A stretch of 64,000 nucleotides of DNA, from contig CM059187.1 in assembly GCA_030323885.1 (NCBI GenBank), positions 130,578,424 to 130,642,423 of the forward strand. Direction: 5' to 3'. Below the pieces are notes generated by a model. It searched no databases. It had not been told where the DNA came from and saw only the letters and a program-made list of their open reading frames with translations. This document shows, one piece after another, positions 55,743 through 64,000 of the stretch (position 1 is its first letter; every line of letters starts with the position of its first letter). Made by a program: the position numbers and the translations under genes. Source of the DNA: Branchipolynoe longqiensis (taxonomy: Eukaryota; Annelida; Polychaeta; Phyllodocida; Polynoidae).

Positions 55743-56412
55743 TACCCCTGTCACACTACGACGTAATGAGCCAACGTGAGCCTAACGCGGTCATTTTTCG
55801 TCATGACGTTGGGTTACGTTATGATGACGTCAGAATGAGGTTAGAATGACGTCGAGCTACGTCACATTACTTCGTGTTACGTCGAGTTACGTCAAGGTTT
55901 TGGACATGTTCAAAACTTTCCACGTAGCTCGAACGTAAGGGTTTACATTCGCCGTACGTTCTGTTCACGTTCAGTGAACGTCAATGACATTAAACGGACG
56001 TTATTCCAACGCTGCTCACTACGTTCAACTACGTTCCACTACGTTGACCCACATTAAACCGAGTGCAAATGCCTACGAGGCTTAATGGGAACATCAGGAG
56101 AACGTCAGGAGAACGTCAGGAGAACGTCAGGAGAACGTGCATTCAACGTACGTTCAACGTCTCATGACGTGGCTAACGTCACATAACGTTCTTCTGACGA
56201 TGGAATAACGTTCATAACGTTCCGTGAACGTAGTGACGTTGTCCTCTCTCGTTGAATGACGGTATCACTACGCTTTACCGACGTTACGTTCTCGTCCACT
56301 ACGTTGCATCCACGTTCAACTTCTGCCCAAATTTGCATACTACGCTGAGAAGTTCAACGTTCTTCACGTTCTCCCTACGCTGACGTCATTACGTCGTAGT
56401 GTGACAGGGCCA
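55743..56412 (+). mobile_element. PIF/Harbinger-like MITE (copy D), best preserved
   Basis: TACCCCTGTCACACTACGAC to CGTCGTAGTGTGACAGGGCCA, 670 bp, flanked by TAA (55740-55742 and 56413-56415). The interior is packed with ACGTT/AACGT words, an 11-bp tandem GAACGTCAGGA (about 56089-56139) and, near 55896-55915, GTTTTGGACATGTTCAAAAC, one base from a perfect palindrome. No transposase. Confidence 0.88.
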
Positions 56413-56759
56413 TAAAGCTGCATAGTCCGATGAAGCATCAAATTTTCAAGACAAAAACACTCACCTAGATTTTATTCTACATATCTAACTTCGATATTGG
56501 TGCACTTATTAAACATTTGTTGCCATATAGAAGGGCATACTGAGTCAATTTAACAGAACCTGTTACTGCATAAGCCTATGGTGTTAGAGTTTTGGCATGC
56601 ATGCGAAAATCAATGTTTGCACTTCAAATATCTCAAAAGTTAGCCATTTAAAATGAAAGTTATTTCAAACTAAAGTAAGGTAGGTTATAACAACCTATTA
56701 AATATATTTATCTCAGAAAAATGGCAGAACATCAAAACCGTAGAACTATGCAACTTTAA
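56413..56759 (+). mobile_element. TTAA-MITE, full length, abutting copy D
   Basis: TAAAGCTGCATAGTCCGATG to GTAGAACTATGCAACTTTAA. Its first three bases are also the right-hand TAA of copy D. Confidence 0.9.
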
Positions 56760-56859
56760 GTGTTTTGGGTTTGAAAAGGTGATCGTGACGCATTAATCTC
56801 ATTCCAGATTTTGGTAGACCTTTTTTCTGCCATTTTTCCTGCCAACTCCTTCGGCCTTC

Positions 56860-57410
56860 CCGTCTGGTCATGACGTCACGTGTCGTGTCAGGTGTGGTCG
56901 TGTGGGGGGTTGGTGGTCGGTGGTCGGTGGTCGGGATCACGTCCGCCGGGGGTCGGGATCGTTGGGAGTTGTGTGGGTCCTTTCTCCCATAGTGCACGCC
57001 GGCGCTGGTCTGTGTTGTGTGGCGCCACCAGCGCTGACCGCAGCGTCCTCTACCGGCGGAGGTGGTGCCGCTGATGGCGGGAGGTCGTTTGTCAGGGGGC
57101 GCCACACGTCAGGGTGATGGATGGCCGGATTGACACCTGGACAATGCTGCGCGCGCAAATACGTCATCCAGTGGACTTCCGGTCGCCAGCCCCCGCCCCC
57201 CCGCCCCGCCCCGCCCCGCCCGCCCCTCCTCTGCTCGCCGCTGCTCCCTCCCCCCGCCGCCGCGTCTCACAAGATCTCGCACGACCGACGGTGCATACAG
57301 GAGGAGGAGGGACGCCAGTCAGGGCCTCGTTCCCACCGCTAGGTGGCTACATATTCCAGGCACGAGTCTGCGCAGAGAGTCCGCCTTGACACGTGACTTA
57401 AGAATGGCGA
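56860..57410. promoter_or_regulatory. CpG-rich promoter-like region
   Basis: CpG density is well above the surroundings without tandem repetition. Motifs seen: TGACGTCACGTG (56871-56882, a CRE palindrome overlapping an E-box), ACTTCCGG (57175-57182, an ETS site in reverse) and CACGTG (57390-57395). An ATG in good context (AAGAATGGCG) is at 57404, but its frame runs straight into a GTGGGT array after about 15 codons. Promoter status is inference. Confidence 0.35.
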
Positions 57411-57439
57411 GGCGGGGACAGGGGGCCAACGAGGTGGGC

Positions 57440-57890
57440 AGGTTGGGTGTGATTGTGGGTGTGGGTATGGGTGTGGGAGTGGGTGAGGGTGTGGCTGTGA
57501 GTGTGAGTGGGTGTGCGCTGTGGGTGATGGTGTTGCTGAGGGTTGCTTGTGGGTGTGCGTGTGGGTGCATGGGTCCGGGTGTGGGAGTGGGTGTGAGAGT
57601 GCGTGCTGGAGATGGTGTGAGTGTGGGTGTGGAAGTCCATGCTGGAGTGGGATTGGTTGTGGGTGTGAGTGTGTATGTGGGTGTGGGTATGGGTGTGGGT
57701 GTGGATGTGGGTGTGGGTATGTCTGTGGGTGTGGGTATGGGTATGCGTGTGCATGTGAGTATGGGTGTGGGTGTGGGTATGTATATGGGTGTGGGTATGT
57801 ATATGGGTGTGTGTGTGGGTATGGGTATGGGTGTGGGTGTGGGTGTGCATGTGGGTGTGCATGTGAGTATGGGTGTGGGCGACCAGGGTG
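57440..57890. repeat. GTGGGTGTGGGTAT array
   Basis: About 450 bp of GTGTGGGTATGGGTGTGGGT, interrupted at 57500-57640. Both-strand frames (209 and 171 residues) are shadows. Confidence 0.95.
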
Positions 57891-58374
57891 TGGAAGCGTG
57901 ATGGGATACGACTAAGCAGGTCCAGTAGACACCGAACTTACAGGGCAATACTCACGAGCCAAAATCACGCCACCCGCTTAAGAGAGAGTATAACCTTGAA
58001 CCGGATCAGTGACCTTGGCAGGCTGGTCACTAATCTACAGCAGCCCGACCTGGTCTCCCCTTATCACTCAGGTCACAGTAGGGTCGAATCCTGATTGAGG
58101 TAACCTGCAATAATTGATCCCGGTCCCAAAAAGATCCCGCATCACTACAAATACATTGACCGAAATGAATTCAGCGGTGGCAATGTTATAATGCAAGGAG
58201 AGAGTAGTTATTATTATTATTATTATTATTTAAGACGCGTATCTTTCTTCCTTCCTTCCTTCCCCTTTTTTCTTCGTTTCTTTGTAACTTCCTGTTTAAT
58301 CGGCTCGCTGACACCGCAGCCTGTATTCCTTCCTGTCCCTGCACAGGTGCAATTTGCACACAAAAACTGCAAGC
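57891..58374. other. No gene seen; short (ATT)n and (TTCC)n
   Basis: (ATT)8 at 58207-58231 and CCTTCCTTCC at 58250-58262. A weak tRNA-like B-box GGGTCGAATCCTGAT at 58081-58095. Confidence 0.45.
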
Positions 58375-58441
58375 CGTCACCGGAAATGCGAGTGTGTATC
58401 TGTCAGTCACGTGACCCCCTCACCGGAAATGACGTTGAGTT
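58375..58441 (+). promoter_or_regulatory. Promoter-like motif cluster
   Basis: Within about 60 bp: two ETS-type CCGGAAAT sites (58380-58387 and 58423-58430), a palindromic E-box TCACGTGA (58407-58414) and a half-CRE TGACGT (58430-58435). This combination is typical of housekeeping promoters in animals. It lies directly upstream of an ATG at 58442. Confidence 0.4.
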
Positions 58442-58561
58442 ATGGAGAAAGAAGCCAGTTTGCGCCCTGTAAAAGTTTACCAAACGCTTGCTATCAGTCA
58501 GGTTTGTAGTGTCAATTATGACGCTTGTGTCTCGGAGCGAGCTTACATACATCCCCTGTAG
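58442..58561 (+). CDS. Candidate short first exon or small ORF, unknown product
   Basis: The ATG at 58442 opens a 39-residue frame (begins MEKEASLRPV) that ends with TAG at 58559-58561. After 20 codons the sequence reads CAG|GTTTGT (break at 58501/58502), a tolerable splice donor, so the coding part may be a 60-bp first exon with the rest intronic. No homologue comes to mind. Support is the promoter-like cluster just upstream and the non-repetitive sequence. Against it: no acceptor-linked second exon found, and a weak start context (TT at -1 and -2). Confidence 0.2.
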   Translation: MEKEASLRPVKVYQTLAISQVCSVNYDACVSERAYIHPL

Positions 58562-59489
58562 GTGTCGCTGTAGGAAGTGTCCACCATAAAGAATACAAAC
58601 CCGCGTAAGGACCAACTTGGCGGTCTAAACTCAACACACATCTAATAAATAGTAATACTTATGGATTTTCACACAATTCCTTCAGACTTTTCATTTGACT
58701 TATTTTCAAATATGTGCACTTTTATAATATTCCCACATTTATTTTCAAATATGTGCACTTTTATAATATTCCCACATATATTTTACTGTGGGCGTGGCCT
58801 AGTGGTGGTCGACTTGGAGGGTTTATTGGCGTGGCCTCAATGCTCTCAATACATCACCTGGTGCGGGTGTTTTGACGTTGGGGTAAGGGGCTTGTTAGGG
58901 CCCCACATCCTGCTGCTGTCGTTGCCCATACGTTACTGCGAGCAGATGACAACACACAGAGCAGCTCACGCAAACTGACCTCTGGGAGTCGTTGTGCCTT
59001 AGTTGGAGCGCCAGAAGGCTGATGTATAGCACATATGCTTGGACATGCTTTTTCTTTTCTTGGGCTTTTTTGGCTTTCCACTATCCTCCCAGTGTTTCAG
59101 TCAGGATTATATCAATTAATAAGGTACTGCTGCGCTTTGAAATTGTTAATATTATTTGTGACACTTACACATAAGTACGGACAATCCTGTGTTATTTTTA
59201 GCTGATGAGAGCACCTGATAGGTATTGTACTTCTGCTTTCTCCCTTTCATGCTAAACATTACTGATATAAATATAAACTTGTATCTTGTGGAAATAAAAT
59301 CAGATGCTCAATAGTTAGTACTTTGACATATTTATTTTATATAGAATGCTAGTAGTCCATAATGAGACCTATCACCACATGATGACAGTCTCATCTGCAC
59401 TTACCCTTGCTAGTCAAAGGTATCAGAGGGAGATCCCTATGCTGGACAGTAGCCTGAATGGCTAACGACCACTCCCTGGAAGAACCAGC
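58562..59489. other. No gene seen; 39-bp tandem duplication
   Basis: TATTTTCAAATATGTGCACT with TTTATAATATTCCCACA occurs twice in tandem (58701-58778). No exon could be recognised. Confidence 0.5.
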
Positions 59490-59831
59490 CAGGATGGCCA
59501 AATGAGTTGAGCATCCATATTCCATTTTGGTAGATCGTGTGATTCGAACCCATGGCTTTGAACCCTAGTCAAGTCAAACCAATAGCTTAACAATAAATAC
59601 TTGTTGCTTCCTAGCCAGGCACTCGGCATTATAACGATAGGGAAAAGACTGGTTGGTTTAGTGTCAGGATTATGTGACTGATTGGGATATCAGATCATGG
59701 TGCTGGGGGCCTAGTCTCCCCGTGGGCCAACACTATAAAGTTGCCATGAGTGTGCACTGTCAATAGTCGGTACCCATCCTGATATGACCTTAAATGTTGC
59801 CAGGATGTAACACTCCAACAAGCAACCAACC
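59490..59831 (+). mobile_element. SINE-A, near full length
   Basis: GGATGGCCAAATGAGTTGAG, GTGTGATTCGAACCCATGGC, CACTCGGCATTATAACGATA, CCAACACTATAAAGTTGCCA and AAATGTTGCCAGGATGTAAC with a CTCCAACAAGCAACCAACC tail. The B-box region is followed by a short duplicate (CTTTGAACCCTAGTCAAGTC). Confidence 0.9.
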
Positions 59832-60164
59832 TTCCTGGAAGAGGTTAACTGTGCAGCGACAGATCTGACCATGGCAGAAGAAACCAGGAGAATACTGTAC
59901 TGTTACATCCTTATTCCACAGGTGGAGTAGAACCAGGTCCATCACAGAATTATACAAATTTATTTAACCCCTGACTTCAGTAATGGCTTCGGTAGTGGTT
60001 TCAGGTTAGAAGGTGGATATGGTAATCCAGTCTTAAGACATGTTATAAGACATGTTTTATTCAGAGTTTCCATACATTATTCCACAAACATATAATATTC
60101 AGCTCCCACTGCCCCTTTAAACAAAATAATCCATTAAGTGTTATGTCACAGACTTTATCTCTTC
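59832..60164. other. No gene seen
   Basis: AT-rich spacer between two SINEs. Confidence 0.45.
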
Positions 60165-60485
60165 AACCCGATGGGATTGCTGACTGCGCAGATTACTCGT
60201 TTTCTGTGTCGGATGTCGTGAGATCAATCCCCGGCCGAGTCAAGACAAACACTTACAACGTAGCAACAAGTGTCAATGTTATATATCCTGTAGCATTACT
60301 AGGTTGTTTGAGTGTCAGGATAATGTGACTGAGTGGTGTTTCACTCGCGGAAGTACTATGAAGTCACCACGATGGTTCACGTTCCCAAGTGGGTACCCCT
60401 CCTGTTGCCAGATGGTGCATACATGTTGCCAGGACATAAAACCCCAGTAAACATACAAGCAAGCACACAATCAACCAACCAACCA
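60165..60485 (+). mobile_element. SINE-A, diverged
   Basis: B-box GAGATCAATCCCCGGCCGAG, GTCAGGATAATGTGACTGAG, AAGTACTATGAAGTCACCAC and ACATGTTGCCAGGACATAAA. It lacks part of the body. Confidence 0.8.
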
Positions 60486-60496
60486 AATTTCAACTA

Positions 60497-60675
60497 CAGT
60501 AAAGACCTCTCTGAACCGATCGACATTGGGACCGATTTTAAGTGGTCCATTTACGGAGGTGATTGCTTTAGGGAGTTAGAATATGGTTACAATGGTATTG
60601 TTGGGACCCAAATAAAGCAATCGATATAGGGGAGTGGTCGATCTGTGGAGGTGGTCGGTTAGGGAGGCTTCACTG
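60497..60675 (-). mobile_element. pogo/Tigger-like MITE, intact
   Basis: CAGTAAAGACCTCTCTGAAC to GGTTAGGGAGGCTTCACTG, 179 bp, with TA on both sides. It includes GTTGGGACCCAAATAAAGCA and is inverted relative to the copy at 8111. Confidence 0.9.
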
Positions 60676-61935
60676 TATACAGTTTCAGTGGCAGCTATAG
60701 ACGGGATCACGGTTCCGACTGCGCATGCGCTGAAAACGGCGTTGGCAGCAAAGCAAATGTGAATGGCCATTGAGTTTGTCGATACGCGTAGGGAAAAACT
60801 TAGATTTTATTCAAAATGAATAGAAATACATAGCAATTTGGCATAAACATGTATGTACACATGTATGTACACATGCAATATAATGATCTGCTGAATATAG
60901 CTAAGACAAAACTAGCCATAGTTAAACATTTTGAGCTAAGCAACAAACAATTCCACACAAAACAATCATTGATATCCACATCACCATTATTAATTCTTGT
61001 TCTAAATATTAAAATGCCAAATGTGTCAACAGAAACTTGTTTCAGAGAAATATATAACCAATATCTGATTAACCCTACTCATTTTCTAGTTCTACATATG
61101 TCATTAACCATAGGACATAAATAAAAACATTAATAAAATAAGTAAAACCGACTCTGGCTCTAACACTAGTCTGAGTGCCTAGATTTGTCTAAATCTAAAT
61201 GCACATGGCATCAGATGTGCATATTATATTTATGTAAATGCAATGCTGGATAAAAGAGCTGAGATGAGCTGAAACTAGCACATTTCATAGCTGCACCCTG
61301 TGTATTAGCATGTGCCATGTGCTTCTTGTGGGTTTCTTTTGCTCTGACGCATCCCACTATGCACCACACTGCTGGAACGGCGATGTGGTCTATTGGCAAT
61401 GGCAGTTGGGCTAGCCATTGTCGCCTAGCAAAGCATAAATAATTCCTTCGGTTTTATTTGCACCGAAGTTTTACTTGGACTCTGATTTTCAGAAGTGTTG
61501 CAGACCATTATGCCCACTACTGGCTTCCATGTGTGGCTTCAAAGACTTCATTGAACTACACACTAGTTGCGCCATCCGAGTACCATAGACGCCGAACAGG
61601 CGCTCGGTGCATGCCGGGAAGCCATTTCAAAAAGCGCTTACATTATCGATGGTCGTCTGCCCGATGCTTGATTAAAATGATCAGATGCACCGCTCATTTG
61701 AATAGCGCCATGTCACGCTCTTGGTTTCAGAAAGCATGGGATGTCGGTGCCCAACAATTTCATGTAAATGCATCAATGCTAGTTCTGTTACTGGTAATGC
61801 ATGCCATTCAGACGGCGCCGGTTTCTCACTAAGGAAACACCTATCGGTGGGTAGTGCTTTATTCGGTGCTGTCTGGGATGGTCAGTTGTTCTCTCCTAAC
61901 GGTACTCTTATCATACTCCTTTCAATTTTAGGCTA
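60676..61935. other. No recognised gene; NRF1-type palindrome
   Basis: GCGCATGCGC at 60721-60730. The 124-residue frame 61458-61832 lies in non-repetitive sequence, but its composition (Cys, His, Arg, Trp scattered) and lack of domains do not support a gene. The overlapping 112-residue frame ends in a pogo-like MITE. Confidence 0.4.
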
Positions 61936-62105
61936 CAGTAAAACCTCTCTAAACCGACCAACATTGGGACCGCCTTTAAGTGGTCCATTTAGGGAGGTGG
62001 TCGGTTTAACGGATTTAGAATATGTTTACAATGGAACCCAAATAAAGCCTTCGATATAGGGGAGTGATCGATCTGTGGAGGTGGTCTGTTAGGGAGGTTT
62101 CAATA
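61936..62105 (-). mobile_element. pogo/Tigger-like MITE
   Basis: CAGTAAAACCTCTCTAAACC, GGGAGGTGGTCGGTTTAACG, GGTCTGTTAGGGAGGTTTCA. The right terminal CTG is mutated (CAATATA). Confidence 0.85.
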
Positions 62106-62130
62106 TAGACAATTAGCAAGAAATTGCAAT

Positions 62131-62244
62131 TAAAGGTGCACATTCGGATGGTTTTGAGTTTTTGTTATCTTCTCTGATAAATATAATAAGTTGGTTGTTA
62201 TAATCTATCTTTATTAATCTTGAAGTAACTCATATTTTACATTA
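62131..62244 (-). mobile_element. TTAA-MITE, left part of an interrupted copy
   Basis: TTAAAGGTGCACATTCGGAT, TTCTCTGATAAATATAATAA and CTTGAAGTAACTCATATTTT, then breaks off where the next MITE begins. Confidence 0.75.
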
Positions 62245-62600
62245 TTAAAGCTGCATAGTCCGATGAAAAATCAAATTCTCAAAACCAAACCAATTATCTA
62301 GATTTGATTTTACATATCTAACTTAGATGCTGATGCACTTATTAAGCATTCGTTTCTGCGTAGAAGGCAATACTAAGTCAATTTAACAGAACCTGTTACT
62401 GCAGAAGTCTATGGTGTCAGAGCTTTGGCAAGCTTGCCAAAACTAATTTTCCATGTTTGCACTCAAAATATCTCAAAAGTTTATCATTTAAAATAAAAGT
62501 AACTTTGAACTAATGTAAAGTAGATACTAGTGAGCGATATAATATATTTATCTCAGAAAATAATACAGAAATCCAAAACCATCGAACTATGCAACTTTAA
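62245..62600 (+). mobile_element. TTAA-MITE, full length, lying between two halves of another copy
   Basis: TTAAAGCTGCATAGTCCGAT to CCATCGAACTATGCAACTTTAA, 356 bp, of the same subfamily as 14866-15219. The flanking half-elements are in the opposite orientation. Confidence 0.9.
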
Positions 62601-62858
62601 GCTTGACGTAACTTTTATTTTAAATGGCTAACCTTTCAAGGGAAAATATGCCAAAATAACTTCTTCAAGCGCGTCAAAACTCTGACACCACAGGCTTCTA
62701 CAGACATAGGTTCTATTACATTGCCCTAGTATTCTCGTCTATGTTGCAACAAATGCTTAATGAGTGCACAAGTATCTAAGTGAAATATGAAAAATCAAAT
62801 CTAGGTCACCGTTTTGCTTTTGAAAATTTAGGCTTTCATCGGACTCTCCAGCTTTAAT
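62601..62858 (-). mobile_element. TTAA-MITE, right part of an interrupted copy
   Basis: GCTTGACGTAACTTTTATTT, TTTAAATGGCTAACC and on to CATCGGACTCTCCAGCTTTAA. It overlaps the left part by about 25 bp of family sequence, so the break duplicated this much or two truncated copies abut. Confidence 0.75.
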
Positions 62859-62896
62859 AAACATGGAAATTAGTCACAATAAGATTCTGTCATTGA

Positions 62897-63032
62897 GGGG
62901 GGGGGGGTGAGGAAATGGCAATAATTGCACCTAGAGTAGGCTTTAAAAACCAGATAGTTTGCAATTCAAGGGCTCGTGTAATAATCATCACACTACCTCG
63001 GCTCCGTCATGCAATCATCCTATCCACGCCTA
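62897..63032 (-). mobile_element. tRNA-Gln-like SINE, diverged
   Basis: Preceded by a G run. On the minus strand GAGCCGAGGTAGTGTGATGA, GAATTGCAAACTATCTGG and ACTCTAGGTGCAATTATTGC echo the units at 45784 and 46105. Confidence 0.55.
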
Positions 63033-63138
63033 ACGCAGTAACTATCATTGTGCTATCCCACTAATCTATAAAATAATATATTCCATCCATTAAACAAATT
63101 CGAATTAATAAACATTGAAATTATTCAAAATAGAATAT

Positions 63139-63275
63139 TGTCGTGCGAAGATGAGAAATATTACGCCTACACCAGGATTCAAACCCACAAACCTCTTGCC
63201 ATTAGGAGGGATAGCGCTATAATCATCACAACACCTAGGCTCCTTGATGCAATCACCCTATCCGCGACTAACTGT
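63139..63275 (-). mobile_element. tRNA-Gln-like SINE, diverged
   Basis: Minus strand AGCCTAGGTGTTGTGATGAT, TTTGTGGGTTTGAATCCTGG and GGCGTAATATTTCTCATCTT. It shares the TGATTGCATCAAGG upstream side with the previous unit, 240 bp away. Confidence 0.6.
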
Positions 63276-63420
63276 CCTTGCCCTATCCTAGAAAGTAATT
63301 CCCATTCCTAGGCTAGGTAATGACAATTATCAATTTACTAAATCACTGATTTAACTCAGTCAGGATTCAAACTCCCAAACTTCCACAATGTAAGTAAGTA
63401 ACCCCGCGTCCTGGCCATCT
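63276..63420 (-). mobile_element. SINE-A head half, eroded
   Basis: TGTCCTTGCCCTATCCTAGA, GGCTAGGTAATGACAATTAT and CAGTCAGGATTCAAACTCCC match the reversed linker and B-box region. Confidence 0.6.
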
Positions 63421-64000
63421 CCCGGCTGCCCCTAACTGACCCAAATGACTGAAAGACATTAATTCTGCCCTAGTTAAACCGTAAATACGGCACCTGCTCA
63501 AGGACAACCCGTGATGGCCTGTCACAGTGAGATCCCATCTAACTACAGCAGGTAGGAAGTGGGAAGGCACCTGCTGAGCCCGCCCCCCCCCCCCCTCACC
63601 CACCGACCCCTACCACCCTGACCCCCACCCGCCTCCTCACCCACCTCCTTCCACCCAGGTGGTCAGGAAGGCAACTGGGGACAGGCCACCCTGGAGCGCA
63701 GCTTTAATAGCGTAGGGCCGGGCTTATGGCTCAGGCATTCCCATTCTAGCCCCGTCCTGTCGCCATCGCCTCACCTCCCTAAGACTCGGAAATAAAAATT
63801 GGTAAAATAGCAGACCCAAACAGAGTGTGTTTATTAGACTAGATTACAAGATATATTTTAATAGCTACACCGAAAGTATTGTGAGATAGATGGAGGGACA
63901 GTATTTATGTTGGGTGGTTCTTAGATTGTCTTGTGTCGGGCATTATTTTAATTGAGATCGCTCGGTGGATTTTTAGTAAGAGGAGCCGGTGGTCCTGACG
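63421..64000. other. No gene seen
   Basis: C-rich patch at 63579-63655; otherwise mixed sequence to the window end. Confidence 0.45.

Noticed and set aside
61458..61832. 124-residue plus-strand frame
   Set aside because: Non-repetitive but without domain, promoter or splice support; length is within chance expectation.

Overview
This window looks like repeat-saturated, largely intergenic nuclear DNA of an animal. The tRNA-derived SINEs, 5'-truncated LINE ends, several families of short terminal-inverted-repeat (TIR) elements, long microsatellites and CpG decay between element copies all point to a metazoan. A marine invertebrate, possibly a mollusc, is my impression from the SINE type, but I cannot name the species. 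I find no confident protein-coding gene. Nearly all long open frames are translations of tandem repeats, open on both strands because the repeat unit is a multiple of three or lacks stops.

Layout. 1-12 kb: a dodecamer microsatellite, a GGA purine tract, three different TIR elements (4555-5025, 5173-5429, 9961-10427), pogo/Tigger-like MITEs, a perfect 40-bp palindrome and a LINE 3' end. 12-22 kb: a dense mosaic of one TTAA-flanked MITE family and one SINE family with readable nesting, a 1.4-kb purine tract split by a SINE, and a CpG-rich PIF/Harbinger-like element. 22-36 kb: a 42-bp minisatellite, ACATAC and TAC arrays, a second Harbinger-like element between direct repeats, a SINE split by a 498-bp insertion with a 7-bp duplication, a SINE carrying a 72-bp nested insert, a LINE end with a 9-bp target duplication, a 1.6-kb ACC-rich minisatellite and GGGCT/GTGTGG arrays. 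36-51 kb: a heptamer array with higher-order duplication, a 90/91-bp minisatellite, MITE clusters, a duplicated tRNA-Gln-like sequence, and a 26-bp minisatellite broken by insertions, one of which holds three ~200-bp repeats. 51-64 kb: more MITEs and Harbinger-like elements lying directly end to end, CpG-rich promoter-like DNA (56.86-57.41 and 58.38-58.56 kb), SINEs, and two abutting or nested MITE copies near 62.2-62.9 kb.

How the parts work together. The mobile elements are non-autonomous. The only protein homology is the C-terminal tail of a non-LTR reverse transcriptase, so mobilising enzymes must come from elsewhere. The SINE body is shared by more than fifteen copies, and its tail resembles a LINE-recognised 3' end. 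The most interesting structures are the recurrent abutment of Harbinger-like elements against TTAA-MITE ends, the conserved palindrome inside the Harbinger-like family, and the insert with internal tandem repeats at 49.17-49.97 kb. Promoter-like DNA near 58.4 kb is the best place to look for a real gene start.
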